From NCBI GenBank assembly GCA_023052935.1, contig CM041292.1, forward strand, positions 203,755,799-203,819,798: a DNA stretch of 64,000 nucleotides, written 5' to 3'. A program made the translations under genes and the position numbers. This stretch comes from Piezodorus guildinii. Its lineage: Eukaryota; Arthropoda; Insecta; Hemiptera; Pentatomidae. Shown one piece after another: positions 34,456 to 44,799 of this stretch. Position 1 is the stretch's first letter; the number at the start of each line of letters is the position of its first letter. The notes under the pieces are model-generated. The model worked only from the letters and a program-made list of their open reading frames with translations, did not search any database and was not told where the DNA came from.

Positions 34456-35345
34456 ACTTTCACTTACTATATATAGTAAGGGGAAGTATTGCGATCTTGA
34501 AAATTTTCGAATTCCTGTTTTCAACGGAAATACACTTTTTAGGGTCCCCTGAGTTCAAATAACCAAGTCCAGACAAAAAGGTCTGTGTGTGTGTGTGTGT
34601 GGTAACTCCCGGGCGGAAACGGTAAGTCCTATGAAACTGAAATTTCATATTTAAGACAACTATACGCCCGAGACGTGACAAAACTTTTTTCATCAAAATG
34701 AGCCTACCAGAAGAGGCACTTTATACCATGCATTTTGCACCTTTTTTCAATTTTCTCGAAAACGGTTCCGACGATTTTGATTAAACTCGCTATATCGATG
34801 TAAAAATTAATGGGATTTAATATCATGTAGGTTTTATTTGGATAAAAATGGTCTGACAGGGCTTAAATGCCGATATTTTAAATTGTCTTCCCCTAAAGTA
34901 CCTTTAATTTTGTAGATTCAATAATAATAACTAGATTATCTTGTTAACGCTGATGAAAAACCGGTAAATATATAAATTGAATAAATTCGATACCCAACCA
35001 AAGGAGAAAACAGAAAAAAATATTTTTTTAATGCAATTTTTCGTTTTTGAACATAAGAGCAGTAATATACATGTATGACATACTGTTGGAAAGCTAAAGA
35101 TTTTAGAAAAAATATCATCTCATTCACAAGATTTTAAAAGTTAATAGAGAGTGATGAAATGAACATAAAACTAACTGATTATTTTAGATAATAATATAAT
35201 ATAATTTTTAATGAAACACATGTTTTTATAGAAATTTAATTTAATTAATTCCTTAATAGTTTGACGTATTTTTATCTTTAACTGTATTTGAAAATTCTTT
35301 TATTGATTTAAAAAAATGGAGGTAAGTGTGTTGCCCGCACCAGAT
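34456..35345 (-). mobile_element. Hel-1 element inserted in a LINE, copy 15
   Basis: Full-length minus copy with perfect palindrome and a (GT)n tract at about 34583-34602. The 5' subterminal repeat has lost AAAGTCG (GGTAAGTGTGTTGCC). It separates two parts of one RT gene, and the flanks are ...GTCTCATTTT and TTTTTTGACTTAGC, consistent with insertion in a T run. Confidence 0.88.
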
Positions 35346-35505
35346 TTTTTGACTTAGCTTTGTCCAGGATCGTGTCTAGAGTTGAAATAAAAAGTAATGG
35401 ACTTAGGCTGCATCCCTGCCTGATACCTTGGGTAGTTAAGAATTCATCAGATGCTTGCTTACAAGTCTTCACATTTCTTTGTGTTTTGTAAAGACACAAT
35501 CAATC
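35346..35505 (-). pseudogene. LINE RT fragment (family C), part 2
   Basis: The minus strand reads VKTCKQASDEFLTTQGIRQG then CSLSPLLFISTLDTILDKAK, the RT block GxRQGCxLSPxLF that precedes the ADD motif by some 30-60 residues. It lines up directly upstream of the part at 33863-34455 once Hel-1 is removed. Confidence 0.78.
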
Positions 35506-36299
35506 CATATACAAGACTATAACGACAAGGAACAACTCACCGTTTTCGGCTGTTTTCCACCATTTCGAAAATTTTCCGACTATTTTGAGTTAGGGCTAAT
35601 ACTAAAAGGAGCACATAATTTTTTAACCGAATTTCCATACTTTTTTCCGGCTGAATCTCGTGAACGAATCAATAGATTTTTACCATTTCAAAAGTTTTCC
35701 AAATATATTGGGATAGACTAATGAGAAAATAAATGTTCCGTCGAATTTACATTCGTTTTATTTTTATGTTCGTATTAGTCCATCCCAAAAAGCTCTACAA
35801 TTATCAAAATTGTGGAAATCCAATGATACGTTGAAAAAATCCAGCTGGTAAAGGGAATGAAAATTCGAGAGAAACCTTTATGATTATTTCCTTACTAGAA
35901 TTCTCCAAAATAGTCGCAATGGAGGAAATTCATTGATCTGTTTACGAGATAAGCCGAAAAAGCGAATGGAAATTCGGGGAAAAATTATATGCTAATTTTA
36001 AATATAGTGCGAACATTGTGGAAATGGTGATAATCCATTGATCTCATTTCCAGATACGCGCAGAAAAGAGTATTCGGCGAATAACAGTATGCTGCTTTTA
36101 GTATTAATTTACTTCAAAATAGTAGGAAAATGCGAAAAAAAAAACCCACGGAATCCGAATGACAAATTTTATTTTTCGTATCTGACCTTGCCTAAAGAGT
36201 GGGAAAATTCAGAATTTTTTTTCAAATTTCAAAATATAGAAGGAAAAAATAGGTAAATTTATTTAGCCTGCCATTTAAATTATTCCAATTTTCATTATA
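35506..36299. repeat. degenerate repeat in inverted and direct orientation
   Basis: A unit of about 70-80 bp recurs directly at about 35800-35870, 35915-35985 and 36010-36085, and inverted at about 35540-35720. Shared words include GTGGAAAT, ATCCATTGATC, ACGAGATAAGCCG and GGAAATTCGG. Units differ by roughly 25-30% by eye. No family name is recognised, and open frames across it are not convincing. Confidence 0.6.
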
Positions 36300-36683
36300 A
36301 ATAATATAAAATTTCAATTTATTCGTTATTTAAATAATAGGATGGCCGTAATGATCTCGTCGTTTATCGCCCTAAAACAGCATCCGTACCTATTTCCTAA
36401 ATATTAGATAAAACAATTATTCGGTAATCGTTATTCGAATAAAAAGATAAATTATTAGTTATCTTTTATTCGTTATTTGAAATAAATTTTGCCATGCACT
36501 GATTTGTTTAGAGGCCTGGGCCCGAACTGCGGTGTAGTGCCTAGGATGTATGTATGTATACACTGATTTATAATAATGGTCTTAATCCTAAAATATGATT
36601 TTACGAGTGTGATAAACTTGTAAATTATTTTCAATATTATTATATCAATATATTCTAAAGAAGGAAGAGCTCATTTAATTATT
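36300..36683. other. spacer, nothing recognised
   Basis: AT-rich sequence before the Penelope-like element; no supported feature. Confidence 0.4.
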
Positions 36684-36757
36684 AAGGTTGATTTTGGGCT
36701 GAATAATTCTTCCATTAATACTCATTCTTTTATTTCATCAGTAATTGAGACGTTGAT

Positions 36758-38065
36758 TTCCAAAAGGTACTAAAGGACATTTTTTTCAAATTTGATATTT
36801 TCACTATTTGTGTATTCTAATGGTTTAGTTTTATCTAAATCCATCATCAAATTTTATCAAAAAATCGTAAAAATCCTTTAGAAAAGTATTTTAAAATTTC
36901 ATTTCATTCCAAAAGGTACTAAATCCACATTTGATTTCATTCCAAAAGGTACTATATCCACGTTTCGTTCCAAAAGGTACTATATCCTATGTAACCAGAT
37001 ATAACCTTTCCTTTCATTATCTTCCAAAAGATACTATATTTCCTACTATACGGCAGAAGCACCTAATCCCGTAATATATCACCATTAATTTATTGTTTTC
37101 ATCATTTTATTCACTTTTATTGGTTCATTTAGCACGTCTTGAATCACCGCTATTATTTTGATCACTGGTTTTAACCTAATAATCAGTTTTTAGGCCGTTT
37201 TAAACAACTTAATTGCGTCGCTTTGGTTCTTTTAGGTTGTCAATTAAATTAAGTTTTTTCATAGTATTTCTTCTTGCAGCAACATAAATTTGGTTTAAAA
37301 TTTTTCAGAAACTCACATTTTAATAGAATAATGGTATTTTATGCAGCAAATAGTTGGAATTAGCATTCCACGAACTTGCTAAATATGTGAAGAAAATCCG
37401 TGCCTGATCTAACTTAGTAGTCGATTTTTTTATGTAAAATAAAAACTCAAAAGTTATTATTTATCAGTATCTATGGTTAAATATTGTTTACACGTAGTTA
37501 ATAATATAGTTAAATTTGCTAAGTTCACACAAATAGTAAATACAACTTCAAAACAAACTTCATAATTACATACTTTCTTATTATAGTGCCATAAATAGAT
37601 AAATTTTCCTTTGAATATTCACTTTCTTTATGAAAAATAGATAATAAATGTAATTAACTAACAAAGAAAGATATTTCTCAGAGGGAGAATAAGGAAATAT
37701 ACATAACTTAGTAATTAACGATATAAAGACGTTAGTTATCACTAATGTTGTATTAGGAAGGTTATAGTGACTGTTACCAACTTATCTCGCGTTATATTCT
37801 TCAAAAAAGTACTATATCCCTTTTAATTCTTTCCAAAAAGTACTATATCCATGTTTCGTTCCAAAAAGTACTATATCCATATTATACTCTTTAAAATCAT
37901 CAGAAAAGTGCAATAATTTGGAAAAATGAGTTGGCAACTCACTTAAAAATCAACTTTAGATTTTAATAAAAAAATAATCACGTAAATTGGTCCAATAATA
38001 AATAAATGCCAAATTTTTGCGTTTCCTGTAAAATTTTCTAAAGTGGATATAGTACCTTTTGGAAA
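36758..38065. repeat. dispersed 20-bp motif TTCCAAAAGGTACTATATCC
   Basis: Direct copies start near 36758, 36907, 36940, 36968, 37022, 37799, 37831 and 37859, and one inverted copy lies at 38045-38065 where the RT frame begins. Three are spaced 28-33 bp apart. Part of the motif (AAAAGGTACT or AAAAAGTACT) is nearly invariant while the spacers are not conserved. Role unknown. Confidence 0.8.
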
Positions 38066-38495
38066 TCAAAGTCTCAATTTATGCCTTAAATATAATTTAT
38101 TCAAATACAATGGAGAAATTTACAAACAATTATTTGGACTACCAATGGGTGGAGCCATGTCAGTTAATCTCAGTGGTATTTATTTAAATGACCTAATTAA
38201 TAAAAATCTAATAAAATCAGGTGTAAGACCAATGTTGTTGAAAAAATACATAGACGATATGTTACTTATAATAGACAAAAACCAACAAAATTACCTCCTT
38301 GATACCTTTAACAATCACCATAGAAGAATGATATTTACCATTGAAAAGCCTCATAACAATATAATTAGATTTTTAGATATGGATATAATTCTTAAAAACA
38401 AAATAATTAAAACAAGATGGACTAAAAAAGATACGATAAAAAAGATGAAAAAACAACAGATGTTAATAATCAAAATATTAAAGATGCTGAAATAA
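38043..38495 (+). pseudogene. Penelope-like reverse transcriptase, truncated
   Basis: A 150-codon frame with the Penelope-type RT blocks YKQLFGLPMGGAMSVNLSGI (residues 27-46) and KKYIDDMLLI (YIDD at 69-72, two of the three catalytic Asp), then IIRFLDMDIIL (residues 106-116). The motif A Asp upstream is missing, so it cannot be active. The first codons come from an inverted GGTACTATATCC motif, so the true N-terminus was probably lost and the ATG is fortuitous. Confidence 0.82.
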
Positions 38496-38980
38496 ATAAG
38501 AGCATAAACATCAAACAATTTTTCAAAATGCAATATATACCACATCTTACTAGTGAAATAAATAAAACATTATTAGCATATGATTTACCCAACATCAAAT
38601 TAGGCCTTTATAACCATAATAAATTACAAAAATTCAAAAGACCCTATAAGTAATGAAGAAAAATTAAATGTTGTATACAAAATAAATTGTCTGGACTGTG
38701 AACGTCCAAAAAAGTTAGTACTAGAACTAAACAGCACAAAAGTAATTGTAACAACAGTATAAATATAAATACAACTGCTTTATCACAACATAGCATACAT
38801 TTGAAACATAAGTTTGATATCAATAGACCACAAATTTTGGAAATAGTCAAAAATAAACAAAATAGAAAAACCATAGAGGCTATATATATCAATAAAAATA
38901 CAGATAAAACCGTGAATTTTAAAACTGACTCAAGACATTTAAGTTACCACTATTCTGATTTAATTAAAAATATAATATAA
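38496..38980 (+). pseudogene. Penelope-like GIY-YIG endonuclease remnant
   Basis: In shifting frames: NVVYKINCLDC (38663-38695; the VVYKI..C.DC entry to a GIY-YIG domain), then HLKHKFDINRPQILEIVKNK, RKTIEAIYINKN and VNFKTDSRHLSYHYSDLI. The YIGxT block expected after the CxxC has decayed. Stops and frameshifts are present throughout. Confidence 0.6.
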
Positions 38981-39418
38981 ATAATTAATAATAAATGTTT
39001 TAAAGAATTTCAGAATATGAAATAACAATAACCATATACAAGTTAAAAATTGGTCTAATCCTTAATCCAGTTGAGGACAAAGATCTCAGCAATACTCTTG
39101 TTCAGATCTCATGTATTTAGATATTGACTTCGTTTAACTATTTAACTAGCTCAATGTGTGATTAGTGAAAATGTTGGGATTACTGAATATATAACAAGGT
39201 AACTTTATAATATTTCTTTATTTATTTAACTAAGTACTATGTAACTTTGTTAAATTTTTGCTTTTATTGCCTCCTTATGATTTTAAAATTTGTTATTTAA
39301 TAGTTTTAAAGTTTTGTTATCAATTGACACCTAATTTATAAAATTTTTTAAACCATTCACTTCATTATAGTAATTTTTAATGTGATGGTAAATTGCTTAA
39401 TATAATTTTTGTAGACTT

Positions 39419-39447
39419 CTGAAGATGGGAGAATATCCCGAAACGTC
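39419..39447 (+). ncRNA. hammerhead-like motif at Penelope-like 3' end
   Basis: CTGAAGA, stem II GGGA/TCCC around GAATA, then GAAAC and GTC give the hammerhead core order. Stem III is minimal, as reported for Penelope-associated hammerheads. Stem I is weak here (one clear pair), so activity is doubtful. The motif overlaps the start of the terminal inverted repeat. Confidence 0.5.
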
Positions 39448-39508
39448 ATACTGATGAAATAAAAGAATGAGTATTAATGGAAGAATTATTGAGCCCAAAA
39501 TCAACCTT

Positions 39509-39919
39509 TTCAATATTATGTTCTTCAATATAATATAGCTATCTGGATAAAGGCCAAGAAGAGATATTCAAATGCGTTAGGTGGTGTCGGAGAAGATAGT
39601 GCGAGTTCCGTCCGTCCACTCATATTGTGAATATGATAATTATATGCGCATTATTCAAATATCACGTTTTCCTCGTTAGGATTGTTTCCTTATAGGAAGA
39701 GACTTTTAAAGAGCACTTTAAAAAAATATATGATCAACTGCAACATTAAATACCTGTCTATAAATAAAATAACGGGATATTGGTTTCCGCTAACTCGTTC
39801 TTTAACCACTGGACGGATTTTGATACGGTTTTCATCATGATTTAAGGCACGTTTTCCTCAAGGTTTATAAAAGTAAAACCCATTTAAATTTAGCCTTTCT
39901 TTAAACGGGAAAAATAAAT
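39509..39919. other. spacer, nothing recognised
   Basis: No supported gene; borders the large inverted repeat. Confidence 0.4.
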
Positions 39920-39925
39920 TATAGC

Positions 39926-40056
39926 TTTTTTCAGTCAAATTCATAATTTTTATAGTCAAATTCATAATTTTTTCAATCAAATTCATAATTTTTTCAGTCA
40001 AATTCATAATTTTTTCAATCAAATTCATAATTTTTTCAGTCAATTTCATAATTTCT
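39926..40056. repeat. 21-bp minisatellite, left arm
   Basis: Six units of TCAGTCAAATTCATAATTTTT type alternating CAGTC and CAATC. The inverted counterpart is at 40756-40909. Seven codons per unit keeps an artificial frame open; no protein is inferred. Confidence 0.9.
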
Positions 40057-40755
40057 TGTACCCATTTTATACAGGTAATATAATGAAGTTTTGCTACCAA
40101 GAACTTAACATTTTTATTAAATCTTGTTGTTGTTTATCCATTTAACGTCACTTTATGTTACTGTGCTTAATCCGACGGTGCAGCGGGAGTCCTAAGTTTT
40201 GCCTACCCAGGTTTACTTAAGATAGGGAGGGATCTTTTACGAGTCCCACTTTTTAAATCTTTTAAGAGTCATCTGTGGTGCACAAATATAAGGCGATCTT
40301 CTGGCTTTGGACTTGCGACCTTAAGTATAGAAGGCTGTTATACTTCTCTGTTATCCCTCAATGCATTCAACAAGGTGTTTGAATCTGCCGAGTTTGAACC
40401 GTGACCTTGAGCATATTAATCTTTAACACCTTTATGAATGTATCCAGGGTCACCTGTGGAGTAGTGGCTAGCATAACAGCCTTCTATACTTAAGGTCGCA
40501 AGTCCAAAACCAGAATATCGCCTTATATCTGTGCACCACAGATGACGCTTAAAAGATTTAAAAAGTGGAACTCGTAAAAGATCCCTCCCTATCTTAAGTA
40601 AACCTGGATAGGCAAAACTTAGGACTCCCGCTGCACCGTCGGATTAAGCACAGGAACATAGTGACGTTAAATGGATAAACAACAACAAGATTTAATAAAA
40701 ATGTTAAGTTCTTGGTAGCAAAACCTCATTATATTAACTGTATAAAATGGGTACA

Positions 40756-40909
40756 AGAAATTATGAAATTGACTGAAAAAATTATGAATTTGATTGAAAA
40801 AATTATGAATTTGACTGAAAAAATTATGAAATTGACTGAAAAAATTATGAATTTGATTGAAAAAATTATGAATTTGACTGAAAAAATTATGAATTTGACT
40901 GAAAAAAGC
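40756..40909. repeat. 21-bp minisatellite, right arm
   Basis: Seven units of AAATTATGAATTTGACTGAAA type, with GACTG and GATTG variants interleaved. Each unit has an A6 tract and an AATTT block about half a unit apart. Confidence 0.9.
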
Positions 40910-41291
40910 TATATATGTGACCAAGGCATAAAAAAATTATTCCTGAAATAAATGTAGTAACAAATAGACGTATAAGATACCGTTGGAAAGCGCAAGATTG
41001 TAGAAAAGTTAATATGCAATCAAATAAGTCGGGAAATTTAATAAAAAGATGTTATAAGCGTATATACTTATTCAGAAATGTTATTTGTAATGTTGTGGAT
41101 TAGGGAGGTTATAGTGATTCATGGTGATTGTACAGGTTATATACTTCCATGCAGTAGCCAAGATTTTCGAAAATGAAAGTTATAAACTAATGATGTTAAT
41201 AATTATTTTTACTTCTAGATCATTTCACAAAACAATAGTAGTTTTAATGTAAACTAAACGGGACTCACATGTAAACTAAATTAACATAATA

Positions 41292-42559
41292 CGAGGCATG
41301 TTTTTTAAGTAAGTACCGTTTTGGAAATTAAAAAAAACACGTGCAAAGATATCGCAATAATTTTATTTTTACATGGAATCCTGTACCTTAATCTACTTTT
41401 CTACATAATTTCCAACCACTGCATCACAAATGTTTTGACTTCGTTATCGTCTTGAAGACGCCGACCGCCCAGGTGTTTCTTCAAGTGCAGGAACAAATGG
41501 TAGTCGCTGGGTGCCAGATCAGGGCTGTATGGAGGATGATCTAGAGTTTCCCATTTAAATGATTTGAATCCCATCAAATTACCTTTACCCTTCGCCGCAA
41601 GCCTATGAATACCTGTCCTACTGTATCCTTTGGCAACATTCCATTAATCCCCGTTGAACAGATCCGCTACCTTGGACTCCATTTAGACAAGCGCCTTACT
41701 TGGAACTCTAGACTGAACACACTAGACTGAAACGACAAGAAACTGCCTGCAGATACCGCTTACTACAACACTTACTAGACAAACGATCAAAACTCTCTAT
41801 TTACTACAAAAGACTCATTTACATCACGATTATCCGACCTATTTGGACCTATGGCATTGAGCTATGGGGGTCCACTAAACTATCAAACTCCTCCCGCATC
41901 CAATCCTTGCAATCAAAAATCCTACGAAAAATCCTCAATGCTCCTTACTTTGTAACTAATAAACTCATCCATAGAGACCTAAATATCCCACTGGTTGCAG
42001 ACTTGGCCCGCGATAGATACACTTCCTTTAATTCCAAACTACCTGCCCACTCAAATCCGCTTGTCCGTAACCTCTCATCTACATCTATTCCCGGTAATCC
42101 TCCGAGGCGCCTGAAAAGACGGTGGCCTCGAGACCTGCTCATGAAATAAACTTTGAAGTACTACCACTGGGTTGATTCTTTACATGTCTATTCATGCCTG
42201 TTATTGTCATTCAGCCATTTTACTTATTGTATTTGTATATACAGTTGTAAAAAACAATAAAATATATTATAAAAAAAAAAAAATGATTTGATGAGATCTT
42301 TGGTCCGATTAGCCACATGTGGACGGGCATTGTCATGCAGCAAATTCCCTTACTCAACTTGCCACGTCTTTTGTTCTGGATTGCACGCTAGACGATAACG
42401 AAGTCAAAATATTTGTGATGCAGTGTCTCAAAATTCATGGAAATTATGTAGAAAAGTAGATTAAGGTACAGGCTTTCATGTTGAAATAAAATTATTGCGA
42501 TATCTTTGCACGTCTTTTTTTTAATTACAAAACGGTACTTACTTAAAATACATGCCTCG
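41292..42559 (-). mobile_element. MLE-3 mariner derivative with two 3' ends (foldback), split by a LINE
   Basis: Flanked by TA (41290-41291 and 42560-42561). Both ends start CGAGGCATGT and remain inverted repeats for about 160 bp (41292-41451 and 42391-42559), including the 3' UTR and the last transposase codons. Minus-strand coding remnants are LLHDNARPHVANRTKDLIKS (right side) continuing, after removal of the nested LINE, into FKWETLDHPPYSPDLAPSDY and DDNEVKTFVMQWL (left side). The 5' half of the transposase is gone, replaced by an inverted copy of the 3' end. Confidence 0.88.
41568..42280 (+). mobile_element. Jockey-like LINE 3' end nested in MLE-3, with TSD
   Basis: A 713-bp insertion flanked by an 11-bp direct repeat AAATGATTTGA (41557-41567 and 42281-42291) and ending in poly-A after an AATAAA-like signal (ACAATAAAATATATT). 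The coding end is intact from 41907: KILRKILNAPYFVTNKLIHR, DLNIPLVADLARDRY, then NPPRRLKRRWPRDLLMK and a stop at 42147-42149. The upstream part is frameshifted. Removing it restores continuity of the mariner reading frame around IKSF/KWET, confirming the boundaries. Confidence 0.93.
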
Positions 42560-42560
42560 T

Positions 42561-42853
42561 AATAATAATATTGCTTTATTTCGTCCTTAATAGAACAATA
42601 AGCCTCTCCCTTGGGAGGAACAAGTCTGGTATTAAAATTAAAATTAAACTTTTAACAAAATTTTCTCTTCTTAGTTCATGCTGCTATATTTTTGAACTTA
42701 AATATAATAATAATAATAATAGCTTTATTTCATCCTTAATAGAACAACAAGCCTCTCCCTTGGGAGGTACAAGTCTGGTATTAAAATAAAAATTAAACTT
42801 TTAACAAAATTTTCTCTTCTTAGTTCATGCTGCTATATTTTTGAACTTAAATA
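42561..42853 (-). repeat. tandem 150-bp LINE 3' UTR-like repeat with (AAT)n
   Basis: Two copies (about 42562-42710 and 42711-42853) of TTTATTTC(A/G)TCCTTAATAG, a hairpin CCTCTCCCTTGGGAGG, GTCTGGTATTAAAAT and TTCATGCTGCTATATTTTTG, each preceded by (AAT)n. On minus this looks like a LINE 3' end with stem-loop and (ATT)n tail, duplicated. Confidence 0.75.
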
Positions 42854-43705
42854 TAATAATAATAATAATAATAATAGGCTTAGCGAACCCGAAGGTTCGA
42901 TGCCGATACCACCAAATTCCGCCTACAAAGACTCGTCCAATGTTCACCATTCAAGCCCAAGCTCCCGAGATCAACCTTAACGCAATCCTCCCATCTCCGC
43001 TTCGGCCTACCTTTTGGACGCCTACCAGTCGGATCAGCAAATACCAACTTTCTCGGAATCCGCTCGTCATCGAGCCCAACAACTTTACTCGCCCTTTTGA
43101 GTCTCCGCGATGCAATCAGCTCAATTATATTCACAGGATGCAAGTTCCGCAATTCCGCGTTGTGCAACCTTCTAAACTCCCCAGTGGCCTCATCTCTCTT
43201 TGAACCAAATATTTTACGCAATACCTTATTTTCGAAAACCTTAAGCCGTTGTTCATCCTTCAAAGTAAGCGGCCACGTTTCACATCCGTAAAGAACCGTT
43301 GGAAGAATAATAGTTTTATAAATTCTAATCTTTAAGTTTTTAGATAGAAGCCGCGAACTAAGTAACTTAGCAACTGAATAATAACACGCATTTCCCACCT
43401 TTGACCGGGACTTTATTTCTTCCTGGATTTCATTTTTTTAGTTATAATTGAACCTAAATACTTGAATTTCTCTACGTGTTCAAAAGTATGACCTGATACA
43501 TCAATATCACCACGATCGACACCGTTTCTGCTACTATTCATATACTTCGTCTTATCGGTATTTAATTCGAGTCCTATTTCTTTACCGGTTTTTATTAACA
43601 CACTTGTAGTTAGTTGTATGGTTTCCGTGTCTTCACCTAGCAGTACCAGATCATCGGTATACCCCAAAACCGGAATGTTGTCACCCATATTTAAGCCTTT
43701 CTCGG
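42854..43705 (-). mobile_element. LINE-A copy with TSD, 5'-truncated at CCGAGAAAGG
   Basis: The minus strand encodes VLGYTDDLVLLGED (YADD changed to YTDD), KFKYLGSIITKK, ILPTVLYGCETWPLTLKDEQ, and GRRPKGRPKRRWEDC to RRNLVVSASNLRVR. One frameshift lies near 43413. The 3' tail is (ATT)n and AACTTAAATAT flanks the insert on both sides (about 42843-42853 and 43706-43717), an 11-bp TSD. The 5' break coincides within a base or two with that of the 62.06 kb copy. Confidence 0.88.
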
Positions 43706-43764
43706 AACTTAAATATGCTCACATTAAAATATTTCTGTTCAAACTAGAATTTATAACCATATAT

Positions 43765-43980
43765 TTAATGATAGATTTTTTGTAACATTGGCTACCGTAG
43801 CCCAACAATCCCCCACTGCTTGCACTAGTTGGTCCCTCCACCTCTTCGGTGGTCTTCCTCGCCATCTCTTTAGGTCGTCTTGGAATCCACTCGGTAGAAA
43901 TTCTAGACCATCCACTGAGATCCAGCCTAGCCACATGACCTGCCCACCTCCATTTCAATATTTGCGATTCCTATGGTAAA
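43765..43980 (-). pseudogene. LINE C-terminal fragment (family D)
   Basis: The minus strand reads KWRWAGHVARLDLSGWSRIS then TEWIPRRPKEMARK, with RPPKRWRDQLVQA in a neighbouring frame: the WRWAGHVAR..W...RPP.RW.D signature that closes many insect LINE RT proteins. No palm domain is nearby. Confidence 0.7.
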
Positions 43981-44202
43981 CTTTTGAGGATAATTTGTTT
44001 TTCAATTTTTTTGTTGCTGATTCGATCTTTCCTTTTAATATTTAGTATGCTGTGTGTGTGGTGATGTCACAAATGAACGCTGATTAAATTAACATTTTAC
44101 TATTAAAATTTATTTAGATAAAGTTCTTATGAAATTTAAAATTGTAATAAGTCGAATCAAATTGGAACCGTTAAACATAACAAACAAATAAACGAAACTA
44201 AT

Positions 44203-44799
44203 TTTTGCAATTTTTTGTTTTTGAACTTAAGAGTAGTAATATACATGTATAATATACCGTTGAAAAGCTAAAGATTTTAGAAAAAATATTATCTTATACA
44301 TACTATTGTAAAAGTTTGTGAAGTGATGAAAATCCGATAAAACAAACTGATTTTCGTAGATAATATTATAATAGATTGTTTAATAAAACACATGTTTCTA
44401 TTGAAACAATAATTTGTTTGTTTTGTTTATTTATTTAACGTCATTTTATGCTACTATGGCTAATCGGACGATGCTACAGTGGGAGTCCTAAATTTCGCCT
44501 ATCCAGGTTTTATTAGGATAGGGATCTTTAACGAGTACCTGATATCACACAGGTCCTGAACCACCTTTTAACGTCCCCTCCGAAGGACAGCATAACTAAG
44601 GATTTTTACTCCCATTAAAAAATCCTAGGAGCACCTATGGGTTTGAACCCGTGACCTTTGGCATAGGAGGCTGTTGTGCTAGCTACCCAGCTACAAGTGA
44701 TCCCAAACAATAATTTATTTTCGTTTATAAATTTGTTTAAAAATTCTTGAAATGATATAAATAATGAAGGTAAGTGAAAGTCGTGTGTTAAGCGCACTA
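44203..44799 (-). mobile_element. Hel-1 5' half (variant subfamily), split by SINE-1, copy 17
   Basis: Diverged Hel-1: GAACTTAAGAGTAGTAATAT, ACCGTTGAAAAGCTAAAGA, ending GTAAGTGAAAGTCGTGTGTT then AAGCGCACTAC. It has the TTATTTTCGTTTATAAATTTG segment shared with the copies at 57.9 and 59.5 kb, marking a subfamily. Confidence 0.75.
44416..44704 (-). mobile_element. SINE-1 inserted in Hel-1, with TSD
   Basis: Near full-length. The minus-strand head has TTGTAGCTGGGTAGCTAGC and the B box CGGGTTCAAACCC; the body and the GTTAAATAAATAAAC tail follow. Flanked by a 12-bp direct repeat AAACAATAATTT (44404-44415 and 44705-44716). Confidence 0.92.

Larger units (their letters stand above)
36684..39508 (+). 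mobile_element. PLE-1 Penelope-like retroelement with inverted ends
   Basis: About 2.8 kb bounded by a 65-bp inverted repeat (36684-36752 and 39444-39508; GATGAAATAAAAGAATGAGT within it). In between are a 5' region with repeated GGTACTATATCC motifs, an RT fragment at 38043-38495, a decayed endonuclease region to about 38980, a 3' UTR, and a hammerhead-like motif at 39419-39447. Autonomous Penelope-like elements encode RT plus a C-terminal GIY-YIG nuclease; here the N-terminal part of the RT is absent. Confidence 0.75.
39920..40912. repeat. large inverted repeat, about 430-bp arms, with SINE-like and minisatellite parts
   Basis: Left arm 39920-40344, loop of about 126 bp, right arm 40471-40912. 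From the outside in, each arm holds a 21-bp minisatellite (6 units left, 7 right), a unique part (TGGTAGCAAAACCTC on the right), and a SINE-1-related 3' body (CTATCTTAAGTAAACCTGG). The loop holds one tRNA-like head on the right (CACCTGTGGAGTAGTGGCTA) and unrelated sequence on the left. Arms are highly similar, differing mainly by repeat number. Confidence 0.88.

Noticed and set aside
40712..40951. Repetitive protein frame of KIMNLTE/KIMNLIE heptads
   Set aside because: It is a 21-bp minisatellite; seven codons per unit keep the frame open automatically.
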